A DNA stretch of 64,000 nucleotides, from contig CAWHEG010000031.1 in the NCBI GenBank assembly GCA_963828405.1, forward strand, positions 930,001 to 994,000, written 5' to 3'. Source of the stretch: JANMJD01 sp963828405. Its GTDB lineage: Bacteria; Actinomycetota; Acidimicrobiia; Acidimicrobiales; Ilumatobacteraceae. The position numbers and the translations under genes are program-made. Of this stretch, positions 45,206 to 53,248 are shown piece by piece. Below the pieces are notes generated by a model. It saw nothing but the letters and a program-made list of their open reading frames with translations. It had not been told where the DNA came from and did no database searches. Numbering within the stretch: the stretch's first letter is position 1; each line of letters starts with the position of its first letter.

Positions 45206-46747
45206 TCAGGTTTCGCTGCGGTCGTTGATGCTGCGGTCGTTGTCGCTGCGGCCGCTCTCGCTGCGTCGAGTCAGCACGGCGTCGAGTCGGCCGTCGTGGT
45301 CGATGTCGGCGCATGCCGGGGTGGTGTCGCCGGCGAGCGGTGGCGCGGTGACGAAGCCGAACCCGTCCCACGTCCAGGCCCCGCCGGCGACGACGGCCGA
45401 GTCGTCGAGCATGCTGAACCCGACCGCCAGCGCGCCGGTGCACACGGCGACGTCGGCGACCGGCTGGAACAGGAACGCCGAACCCCAGCGCATCCGACCG
45501 TCGGGCGTGTACACGGCGATGTGGGCGCTGCGTCCGCTCTGGTCGACCCAGTCGACGCCCGGGAACCGCTCGTGGACCGGGTGATCGGTGGCCGGGCGTC
45601 GGTAGGCGACGACGGTGTCGGCGATTCCTGTGCCGGTCACGTCGCCCGTCGCCGTGGCGACGACCTCGTACCCCTCGGGAATCCGAGCCGTGGCGGCAGT
45701 CGCCGGCAGCCGTGCTGCAGTCCATGGTCGTACCGGCGACCACCACTCGCCATCGAGGGCCACGGCGTCGCCGGTTGGGGCCGCCCATCCTTCGAATGCA
45801 GAACGGCCGGAGGCGATCCGCACCGTGCCGTTGCGCATTGCGATCACCCCGCCGGCGTCGACGAGCACTTCGAGCAGGCCACCGACGTCGGTGCCCGGCA
45901 ACCGCTGATCGAACAGTGCGTTGCCGAGGCCGGCGGCGACGACGGCGGGTCGGCCCGCGGCGTCGCCTGTCACTTCGACCGGGTAGGCGGCGTGAGCGCC
46001 GTGGCCCCAGACGATGTCGACCCCCCACCCGGCGACCTGGTCGACGAGGTGTGCGAGCGAGGGGTCGGGGCGCCTGAGGTACTCGACCCCGGCGTGCAGG
46101 CCGACCACCACCACGTCGGCCCGGTCGCGCAGGTCGGATACGGCGCTGTTGGCGCGGGCGGTGTCCCACGTACTCACGCCCGGCGACGTGGGGGTGGCAG
46201 CCGCACCGCCCGAGACGTCGAAGGCCAGCACGCCGACCGTGACACCGTTGACGTCGAGCACGAGCGGTGCCTCGGCCGCGCCGGCCGTGGCGCCGCCGCC
46301 GACGGAGTGCAGACCGGCGGTGTCGAGCGCCTCGATCGTGTCGAGCACAGTGGCCCGGCCGGCGTCGCCGGCGTGGTTGTTGGCGATGTCGAGCACGTCG
46401 AACCCCGCCCCGGAGAGCAGGGCGGCGGCACCGGGATCAGCCTCGAGCGCGAACGGCCCGGTGATGTGCGGTCTGGTCGTGAGCGGCGACTCCAGGTTGC
46501 CGAACGCCAGATCGGCCCCGACCAAGGCCGGGCGCAGGCGCTCGAACACGCTGCCGGGATCGCCAGTGACGACCGGCGCCACGTCACGCCCGAGCATCAC
46601 GTCGCCGACGAACACCAGCCGGACGACGGGGTGGATGCGCCGTTCGTCGGGAGCAATCGTACTGGCCGTCGTCGACTGCACCCGGCCCATACCGGCGGAG
46701 CAAGCGGTCGTCAACGCGCAGAACACAACGGCCCATCGCCCTCCCAT
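45206..46747 (-). CDS. CapA/PgsA-like secreted metallophosphoesterase-fold protein
   Basis: This 513-aa exported protein has an N-terminal lipobox-like signal (VVFCALTTACSAG) and a CapA domain (about residues 42-300): LVFVGDVMLGRDVAPV, GNLESPLTTRPH, DIANNHAGDAGR, VGLHAGVEYLRRPDP and WGHGAHAAYPVE. These are the metal-site blocks of the family linked to poly-gamma-glutamate synthesis and other cell-surface roles. The C-terminal 180 residues look like an FG-GAP/VCBS-type beta region (TGTGIADTVVAYR; ADIDHDGRLDAVL) and end in an Asn-Asp-Arg-Ser repeat. It is 14 bases upstream of the DUF3160 gene, so they are likely co-transcribed. Confidence 0.88.
   Translation of the reverse strand: MGGRWAVVFCALTTACSAGMGRVQSTTASTIAPDERRIHPVVRLVFVGDVMLGRDVAPVVTGDPGSVFERLRPALVGADLAFGNLESPLTTRPHITGPFALEADPGAAALLSGAGFDVLDIANNHAGDAGRATVLDTIEALDTAGLHSVGGGATAGAAEAPLVLDVNGVTVGVLAFDVSGGAAATPTSPGVSTWDTARANSAVSDLRDRADVVVVGLHAGVEYLRRPDPSLAHLVDQVAGWGVDIVWGHGAHAAYPVEVTGDAAGRPAVVAAGLGNALFDQRLPGTDVGGLLEVLVDAGGVIAMRNGTVRIASGRSAFEGWAAPTGDAVALDGEWWSPVRPWTAARLPATAATARIPEGYEVVATATGDVTGTGIADTVVAYRRPATDHPVHERFPGVDWVDQSGRSAHIAVYTPDGRMRWGSAFLFQPVADVAVCTGALAVGFSMLDDSAVVAGGAWTWDGFGFVTAPPLAGDTTPACADIDHDGRLDAVLTRRSESGRSDNDRSINDRSET
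45214..45272. repeat. 15-bp tandem repeat in the 3' end of the CapA-like gene
   Basis: About four units of CGCTGCGGTCGTTGA with changes occur in frame, encoding a repeated Arg-Ser-(Asp/Ile)-Asn-Asp tail. Confidence 0.6.
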
Positions 46748-47108
46748 ACCTTCACCATGGACCGCGGCGAGGCGCGTCGACAGGGTCGAACGTCATCGTC
46801 AAGCGGGCGCGGCCCGCTGCCGGATCACTTCGAGTCCACCGTCTCCACTCGCGGGCGCCATCCGTACGTGGGAGAACCGGGTTCTGCGCGTCGCCGCCGG
46901 GTTCGGCGGCCTGCTGCGCGAGCGGGTCGATGAGATCGGCGACCCGGTATTGAACGTGAGGGCGGGGTGCGACAGGAACAGCGGCGGGTCATCGGGAAAC
47001 AGGCCGGCGACGGCTGTGGTGACCACGTGAGCGAACTCGCTGTGCTCGATGCGGGTCCCATCGGGGAACTACCGTCTCACAACGGTTGCACGGCCGGAGA
47101 GGAGCCCC
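46748..47108. other. 361-bp gap without a recognised gene
   Basis: The minus strand between about 46900 and 47060 looks coding (AGLFPDDPPLFLSHPALTFN) but matches nothing I know and has no clear start. A TACCGT box at 47070-47075 may be the -10 of the methyltransferase gene. Confidence 0.3.
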
Positions 47109-47792
47109 ATGAGCGCGACGCCGGAACAGGTCGAGGCGGGCCATGCCTTCTACACGAAGCGGGCCCTGGCGGTCTATGACATAGCGATTCTCGGGTACTT
47201 CTCACGTGCGGCCTGGAAGTGCCCGTCGCGTCGGATCCTGCAGCACTACGACGAGCACGTCTCGACGAACCATCTCGACGTCGGTGTCGGGACCGGATAC
47301 TTCCTCGACCACTGTCGATTCGGTTCGCCCTCCCCACGCATCGCGCTGATGGACCTCAACACCAACTGTCTCGACGTCGCCAGCCGTCGCATTGCTCGCT
47401 TCAGCCCCGAGGTCTATCGGGCCAACGTCCTCGAGCCGATCTCGTTCGACGTGCCCAAGTTCGATTCCATCGCGTTGAACTACGTGCTCCACTGCGTTCC
47501 CGGCGACATGACCGCTAAGGGCGTCGCGTTCGAACACCTGAAGGCGGTCATGAATCCGGGAGGCGTCATCTTTGGGGCGACGCTGCTTCACGACGGTGTC
47601 CACCGAAACTGGCTAGCGCGAAAGGTGATGGACCGGAACAACAAACACGGCATCTTTGCCAATGTCGACGACAGCCTCGACGGTCTTCGGTCCGTGCTGC
47701 TCCAGCATCTCACCCTCTCGACAGTCGAAGTCGTTGGTTGTGTCGGGATCTTCGCAGGCAGGCTGGTCGTAACTGTTCAGCCGGGTGGGTGA
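47109..47792 (+). CDS. class I SAM-dependent methyltransferase
   Basis: This 227-aa protein has the SAM motif I HLDVGVGTGYFLDHCRF (about residues 57-73), the acidic motif II ALMDLNTNCLDVA and the post-motif region FDSIALNYVLHCVPGDM. The acceptor is unknown. GAGAGGAG lies six bases upstream of the ATG, so an earlier in-frame start at 47049 is rejected. It is the last normal gene before the mobile-element remnants. Confidence 0.88.
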   Translation: MSATPEQVEAGHAFYTKRALAVYDIAILGYFSRAAWKCPSRRILQHYDEHVSTNHLDVGVGTGYFLDHCRFGSPSPRIALMDLNTNCLDVASRRIARFSPEVYRANVLEPISFDVPKFDSIALNYVLHCVPGDMTAKGVAFEHLKAVMNPGGVIFGATLLHDGVHRNWLARKVMDRNNKHGIFANVDDSLDGLRSVLLQHLTLSTVEVVGCVGIFAGRLVVTVQPGG

Positions 47793-47833
47793 GTCGCGCG
47801 GTGTGTGGTGGTGGCCCGTTACGAGGCGCGCGG

Positions 47834-48391
47834 ATGTTCGGTGGCGTGTCGCTGGAGGATCGGATTGCCGAGCTGGAGGAGCTTGGTTGCTCGTCAGGCG
47901 GCGTTGATCGAGGCGCAGGCGGTGTTGTTGGCGGACACCGAGTCGTTGCGGGCTCGGGTCGAGGAGCTCGAAAGTCGCCTGGGTCGGGATTCGGGGAACT
48001 CGTCGTTGCCGCCGTCTCGTGATGGTCGTGATGGTCGGGTGCGTCGCGGCGAAGGAATCGCCCGGTGTCGTGCGGGCGGTGTGCGGCGGATCTTGCTGAT
48101 GCTGCGGTGGTTGGTGGTGCGTGCCGTCAGGTGGTCGATATCCCTGAACCGCGTTTGATCGTCACCGATCATGTCGCCGAGAAGCGCCGCTGCGCTTGCG
48201 GGCACGTCACCACCGCAGAGTTTCCGCCGGAAGCGAACGGACCGACGTGTCGGGGACCGCGGGTCAAAGCAGCCGCGGTGTATCTGTTGAGCCGCCAGCA
48301 TGTTCCGTTCGAACGAGCGCACGAGGCGATGGACGCCTTGTTCGCCGCGCCGGTCGCCGAGGGCGCACTGTTGCTGGAAACCGCCAGGGAG
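47834..48391 (+). pseudogene. IS66-family transposase remnant
   Basis: Three short frames add up to the N-terminal part of an IS66 TnpC-type transposase: SLEDRIAELEEL, then ARQAALIEAQAVLLADTESL with ESRLGRDSGNSSLPPSRDG, then CGRCAADLADAAVVGGACRQ and CACGHVTTAEFPPEA with VPFERAHEAMDALFAAPVAE. The leucine-zipper helix and the zinc-finger region are there; the linker between them and the whole DDE catalytic domain are missing. At about 48391 the sequence switches to a repeat also found at 51217. Confidence 0.75.
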
Positions 48392-48440
48392 GTTCCCGAC
48401 AATGTTCCTGATTCCCGTCCCGATCGGCGTCAGGGACTCC
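48392..48440. repeat. 49-bp direct repeat, copy 1
   Basis: It matches 51217-51265 at 40 of 49 positions without gaps and in the same orientation. It contains several TTCCCGA-type units and abuts the broken IS66 gene. Confidence 0.65.
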
Positions 48441-48560
48441 CCATGTCTGGACGAGTTCCTTCGGTCGGAAAGCAGGGGGTACGGGTTGTCAATGGGTGCG
48501 GCTCGAGAGCCGCCCGTCGCCGACGGCGAAGGCCCTGTGCAAACGAGAGAACGAATCGAA

Positions 48561-48812
48561 TCAGTTGGCGGCGCCGTAGACGGCGCTACCGACGACGATC
48601 AGACCGACGAGGGCGGTACAGCCGATCGTGCAGAGTCGAGCCACGCGATTCGCTTCTCCACGACCGCGTGAGCGCTGCCACCCAACTCCGGAGAAGGCAA
48701 TGGCAACACAAGCGCTGGCCACGCTGACCGGAGGCACCAGCACGCCGAGAACCGCCATGGTGGTCGCTACGAATCCGGCGCGCGTCGGAAAGTCGAGTTG
48801 CGCCCAGTTCAC
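48561..48812 (-). CDS. small two-span membrane protein
   Basis: The 83-aa protein has two hydrophobic segments, TMAVLGVLVPPVSVASACVA (about residues 17-36) and CTIGCTALVGLIVVGSAVYG, joined by a basic loop (QRSRGRGEANRVARL). The layout is that of DUF4190-like small membrane proteins. The GTG start is supported by a TAGGCT box exactly six bases upstream. The function is unknown. Confidence 0.65.
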   Translation of the reverse strand: MNWAQLDFPTRAGFVATTMAVLGVLVPPVSVASACVAIAFSGVGWQRSRGRGEANRVARLCTIGCTALVGLIVVGSAVYGAAN

Positions 48813-49251
48813 CCATCCAGCCTATTCATCCAGCGGCCGGCAGCGATCCAGCACAGGCGAGTCGTGGCAGTCCTGTTGCGCTCAGGGGTGGTGGCCGGGG
48901 AGACCCGAGGTCGTGTGCGGAGGGAGGCGCGGGATCGACGGTGGATGGGCGAGTGAGGCGTAGCGCCTCCTATCGACGCGTGATCGAGCCGGTCGTGATG
49001 GGCGGCAAGGATGTCGAGTTGCCCGGTGAAGCGCTCCGGCTCGCAAGTTCGACCCTGCCAGTGTGATCGTCGGGCAGACTTTCTGGGCGGTGCCGTCGAT
49101 TCGGGGTGGCGCTGCGCGTCATGGTGGTCTCGGCGATGGTCGTCGGCTGTGAGAGACAGGAGTTGATCGTGCTCGAGCTCGTCGCCGAGCATGGCGTGAC
49201 CGGGACCGGAGTCTTGTCCGGCCGTGCCGGCGGTGGGAGGTCGGCGTCGAA
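48813..49251. other. 439-bp stretch without a recognised gene
   Basis: Only the TAGGCT box (48819-48824, minus strand) for the small membrane protein is clear. Open frames here have no family features. Confidence 0.4.
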
Positions 49252-49833
49252 TCAGGCTGGCCGAAACAGGTAGTTGTGTCCGTTGTCGATGCCGACCAGA
49301 CCAGCGGGGTCGGTGAAGTTCGCAAGTACCAGTTCGGCGTCCTCGACCGAATGCAGGCGTTCCTCCGGATGCACATAGATCCCCGAGAACTCAAGCCACG
49401 CGTCGAACTTGAGGGAGTCGATTCCGAGGCCGTCGATGTCACCGGCAAGCCCGAACTGCACGCGTATGGCAGGCCCGTTCTGGTCTACGACCGTGACGTT
49501 GGCGGCGTTGAATCGATGGTGGTCGAAGAAGTAGACGCTGGACTCGATCGGGTCTCCGAACGTCTTTCCCGATGCCGTCTGGCCTTCCATCCGTTGCCAG
49601 GACGGGGGGCCGAGGGGGACCCAGCCGACCACCAGGTTCGGCGAGATGTCGCCGTAGCTACGCGTGACCTCGGCGAACGAGAGGTCAAAGTCCCACGTCA
49701 ACGACAACGGATAGCCGACATTTGGGTTCTCGAACAGCAGTCCGCTCCAACTGCCGCCAATCAGCTTCAGGTCCTCCTTCCTCAGCGCGTCGTCGTCCCG
49801 CCATCGGCGCCACGGAGTAGGGAACCGGAGCAT
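49252..49833 (-). CDS. uncharacterised protein
   Basis: I do not recognise the family of this 193-aa protein. It is soluble and beta-rich in appearance, with PLSLTWDFDLSFAEVTRSYG, SSVYFFDHHRFNAANVTVVD and IYVHPEERLHSVEDAELVLA. Upstream in-frame sequence to 50016 looks non-coding, and the ATG at 49833 follows a TACAGT box by seven bases, so I take that start. It lies within the mobile-element region but shows no transposition or toxin signature. Confidence 0.6.
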   Translation of the reverse strand: MLRFPTPWRRWRDDDALRKEDLKLIGGSWSGLLFENPNVGYPLSLTWDFDLSFAEVTRSYGDISPNLVVGWVPLGPPSWQRMEGQTASGKTFGDPIESSVYFFDHHRFNAANVTVVDQNGPAIRVQFGLAGDIDGLGIDSLKFDAWLEFSGIYVHPEERLHSVEDAELVLANFTDPAGLVGIDNGHNYLFRPA

Positions 49834-49840
49834 GCGTGCG

Positions 49841-49846
49841 ACTGTA
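49841..49846 (-). promoter_or_regulatory. -10 box of the uncharacterised gene at 49252-49833
   Basis: TACAGT on the minus strand lies seven bases before the ATG. Confidence 0.5.
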
Positions 49847-49921
49847 GCCAGCGGTCGCCGTGTGCTTCCGAGCTCCGGCCCGGCTAGAGCCCGTGCAGAC
49901 ACGGATGGCCCCTGGCGGGGG

Positions 49922-50345
49922 TCATCCTGGTGGATGAGAATGGTCGAGTGCGCTGATGTTTCGCTCGGCCGAACCGGCTCGTTCACCTGGGTCGGTCCAT
50001 CGTTGGCGGTAGTCATGCGCCGAGAGGTCGCTCCGGGCTCCGTCTCGTTGTTGGTGAGCGGTGGCCCGCTCCGCGAATGGTCGTGCTGCGGATTGGTCCA
50101 CCGCCGCGAGTTCGCGTCTCGCGTCGGCGAGCTCGTCGGTGGCGACGTTGAGGTCGAGCCTCGCTCGTCGGCGGCCGAGGATGCCGGACTCGTTGAATGC
50201 TTGCTGCGTTGACCGGCGAGCGTTCTCGGCTTCTCGCATCACGCCACGAGCTTCCGAGATCCGCATGTCGAACGGGGCGCATCGTCCGTTGGCGGTGACC
50301 CATGCTTCGGCGGTGGCCTCGACTCGGCGTTCGAGTTCGACTCAC
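49922..50345 (-). pseudogene. possible relaxase C-terminal fragment
   Basis: A minus-strand frame reads SEARGVMREAENARRSTQQA and LNVATDELADARRELAAVDQ, preceded by ELERRVEATAEAWVTANG. This helical Arg/Glu-rich type resembles the C-terminal parts of MobF/TraA relaxases, but no catalytic motif is present. The fragment has no start of its own. Confidence 0.3.
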
Positions 50346-50394
50346 CGATCAGCCGAGTCGGTGACGTCACGGGTCCTCGCCCACCTGCAACAGG

Positions 50395-50690
50395 CGCGCG
50401 CCAAGACGTGCGGACCCGCAACGCCCGGCTGACAGCGATCCGCTCGTTCTTCCACTACGCGGCGCTCAAAGCGCCCGAGCAGGAGTGATCGCCCGGGTGC
50501 TATCGATCCCCGAGAAACGGTTCGACTCGACCGAGATCAGCTACCTCACCGAGGCCGAGATCATGCGCTACTGCGAGCACCGGATCGGCACCTCGACCGG
50601 TCGTCGCGACCACGCGATGCTCCTGCTGGCCGTCCAGACCGGGCTGCGAGTCAGCGAGCTCGCAGCCTCTGCTGCCAGGACGTTCAACTC
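50395..50690 (+). pseudogene. tyrosine recombinase/integrase fragment
   Basis: Two frames encode an N-terminal SAM-like domain end (NARLTAIRSFFHYAALKAPE) and the start of the catalytic domain (TEISYLTEAEIMRYCEHRIG, GRRDHAMLLLAVQTGLRVSE, with the first catalytic Arg). The rest, including the tyrosine, is missing. Confidence 0.65.
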
Positions 50691-50830
50691 GACGCCACCC
50701 CGTGGGCGCGAACACGGTGGTCGCGTCGTCGCTCCAGCGGGTCGTGTCGCATGCAGTGAGCAGCGCAGTGACCTCGCCCTCGGCGAGGTAGGTGACGAGG
50801 TTGCGTTGGGTGCGTTTCGTCATCCTGTTG
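50690..50830 (-). pseudogene. second tyrosine recombinase fragment, opposite strand
   Basis: A minus-strand frame reads TKRTQRNLVTYLAEGEVTAL then LTACDTTRW. This is the same boundary region of a related recombinase as in the adjoining plus-strand fragment, showing a rearrangement. Nothing recognisable follows on to 51216. Confidence 0.45.
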
Positions 50831-51216
50831 CGCCTGGTTCCGTCGGGGTGAGGTCGCGGCTGGCCACATAGTTCTGCGTCGCGCCACCGACACCACCATC
50901 GATCTGGCAAGCACGCCAGCCGTCACCTCCGCCGACGTCACACCTCTGAGCTCCACAGCACCGCGCCGGCACGAACCGCCGAGCCATCGACGTAGTTGAC
51001 GACGGTGCCAGCCGCCAACCAGTGGATGCCGAGCGTCGCGCCGGTACCGGGTCGCATCCGGACAGCAACGCCTGCCGTCAGCAGCCGGTGAGCCGCCTCG
51101 ACCGCTCGATGCTGGTGCTGGGAGTCGACGCCACGTCCATGGCCCGGGATGGTGCGCTTCAGGCATCCCGGAGATGCTCGACGGTGTTCCCGATCCGACG
51201 AATTCGCCGGGGTGAT

Positions 51217-51265
51217 GTTCCCGGCAATGTTCCCGATTCAGTTCCCGACCCGGCTCAGGGACTCC
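51217..51265. repeat. 49-bp direct repeat, copy 2
   Basis: This is the partner of 48392-48440. Extra GTTCCCGA units occur on both sides (about 51185 and 51271), giving five within 100 bases. Confidence 0.65.
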
Positions 51266-51352
51266 CTGGGAGTTCCCGATACCCGTCGGGACTGACAAGG
51301 AGGACTCCCTCCCGGATGTTCAGACCCGCCAGCCGGTGATCGATCGGCACCG

Positions 51353-51625
51353 TCAGTAGGTCAGCCCAAGTTCCTCGCCGGCCTCGGTCAAGTCGCCCAC
51401 CGCCGAGCTCGGTGCGCGCCGCTGCCGATAGGCGAGCACGTCACTCGCCAGCAGCCGACGATGAGTACCGGCCATGTGGGCCGGCATCGACCCTTGGTCG
51501 ATCAACCGGACCACGTACGTCCGCGAGAGCCCGAGCAGATCGGCCGCCTGCTGCGTGGTGAGTTCCGCATCAGAGGCACGACATGAACGGGGACTCCGGT
51601 CGCAGAGTCGCAGCAGGGCCCGCAC
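51353..51625 (-). CDS. excisionase-type helix-turn-helix protein
   Basis: This 90-aa protein has an HTH_17 core (about residues 20-70): AELTTQQAADLLGLSRTYVV and RLIDQGSMPAHMAGTHRRLL. Related actinobacterial proteins sit beside PIN-domain toxins as antitoxin or regulator. No PIN gene follows here, only the repeat region, so it may be an orphan antitoxin. The GTG start is uncertain because the N-terminal 20 residues look eroded. Confidence 0.65.
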   Translation of the reverse strand: MRALLRLCDRSPRSCRASDAELTTQQAADLLGLSRTYVVRLIDQGSMPAHMAGTHRRLLASDVLAYRQRRAPSSAVGDLTEAGEELGLTY

Positions 51626-51818
51626 GGCACGGCTCGCTCGGCTGGGAGCACAACCGTCTCGTCACCCAACCGAACGCTCACGAGGACCGCTCAGAGTCGA
51701 TCGACGCGACGACGACACGATCAGGCCCCCCAGAACGAACATCCGACTGGACGCACCCAGCGACAAGCAACACAAACGACACAAACGCAACGAGAGGAGA
51801 GGTGCTCAAAGCGCAACC
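51626..51818. other. gap upstream of the iterons, no recognised gene
   Basis: I see no gene or structured signal here other than the flanking HTH gene and iterons. Confidence 0.35.
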
Positions 51819-51900
51819 TGTAGCCCAGAGTGGCCGCGACCTGCATCCCCACGGACCGCAATGTGTAGCCCAAGGTGGCTGCAATGTGTAGTCTGGCGGA
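51819..51900 (+). repeat. four 22-23-bp iterons before the AAA_14 gene
   Basis: Units beginning TGTAGCCC, TGCATCCC, TGTAGCCC and TGTAGTCT start at 51819, 51842, 51864 and 51887. Copies one and three share TGTAGCCCA-GTGGC-GC. The fourth contains the TAGTCT -10 box (51889-51894), which lies six bases before the GTG, so a protein bound to the array would control the gene. Confidence 0.6.
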
Positions 51901-53155
51901 GTGGTTGTGTATCGTCCCCGTGTCGTCGACGCATTGCTGGCCGACCGGCTCACGTCCGCCGGAGCGGTGCTGATCGAAGGCCCGAAGGCGTGCGGGAAGA
52001 CGTTCACCGCCGAACAGCAGGCCGTCAGCCGCGTCTACCTCGACACTGACGACCAGGCACGCGCTGCGCTGGGGGTGGACCCGACCCTGGTGCTGTCCGG
52101 TGATCCACCCCAGCTCGTCGACGAGTGGCAGCTCGACGCCACTCGCGTGTGGAACCACGTCCGCGCCGAGGTGGACCGCCGCCAAGGCACCGGGCTGTAC
52201 ATCCTCACCGGTTCCGCCACCCCGCCCGACGACACCCGCCGCCACAGCGGCGCCGGACGCTTCGCCCGTCTGACAATGCGACCGATGAGCCTGTTCGAAT
52301 CGGGCGACTCGACTGGTGAGATGTCGTTGGCGGCGCTGCTCGAGAGACACCGGCCGACCGCCAAACCGACCGAGGTGACCGTGCGCCGCTACGCCGAGCT
52401 GGTCGTTCGTGGTGGTTGGCCGCTGAACCTGACGAGAACGGTCGCCGCTGCGGCGCGGGCGAACATCGACTACGTCACCACGATCATCGATCGACCTGCC
52501 CACCATCGACCCGGCCCGTCGGCATCCCCGGCTGGCGCTGCGGGTCCTGCAGTCGCTCGCCCGCAACATCGGGATGGACTACGTCGTCACCCGCCTCGCA
52601 CAGGACGCGAGCACCGACGACTCTGACATCGCACGCTCGACCGTCTACGACTACCTGGCACCGCTGGAGCGTCTGATGGTGCTCGACCCGTTGGAGGCAT
52701 GGTCATCACATCTGCGTTCGCGGGCCCGGTTGCGCACCTCGCCACGGGTGCAACTCTGCGACCCATCGGTTGCTGTTGCTGCGCTGCGCAGCGGACCGGA
52801 CCAGCTGCTCGCCGACCTGAACTACTTCGGGTACCTGTTCGAAGCGCTCGTCGTGCGTGACCTGCGAGTGTTCGCCGGCGTCGTGGACGGCACCGTGCAG
52901 CACTACCGGGACTCCGACGATCTGGAGATCGACGCCGTCGTCACCGCCGGCGACGGACGCTGGGCGGCGTTCGAGGTCAAGCTCGGCCAGGCCGACATCG
53001 ACATGGCTGCTGCGAACCTGCTCACCTTCGCCCGCAAGGTCGACACGACCAAGGTCGGCGAACCGGCGACGCTCGCCGTGGTCACTGCTACCGGATACGG
53101 CTACACCCGGCCTGACGGCGTCGTCGTCATCCCCGCCGCCACCCTCGGCCCCTGA
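51901..53155 (+). pseudogene. AAA_14/DUF4143 ATPase, frameshifted
   Basis: The N-terminal frame has a Walker A segment VLIEGPKACGKTFTAEQQ (about residues 21-38), Walker B-like PPQLVDEWQLDA and GLYILTGSATPP. These mark the actinobacterial ATPase family with a C-terminal DUF4143 nuclease-like domain. At about 52487-52493 the frame shifts by one extra base. The correct continuation reads DLPTIDPARRHPRLALRVLQ, then SDIARSTVYDYLAPLERLMV, DLNYFGYLFEALVVRDLRVF and the DUF4143 pattern SDDLEIDAVVTAGDGRWAAFEVKLG. The repaired length is about 418 residues. The N-terminal part alone could bind ATP but lacks the nuclease-like domain. Confidence 0.75.
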
Positions 53156-53248
53156 CCGTCGGGAGCGATCGCGCTGCAGCGAGATAGCAGCTGGTGGTAG
53201 GGACCAACGGCAGATGCCAACCGAAGCCCGACTGGCAAAGAGCCAGAA

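Noticed and set aside
48809..49192. 127-codon minus-strand frame
   Set aside because: His/Arg-rich without domain features and without a promoter box; the TAGGCT box nearby belongs to the smaller membrane-protein gene.
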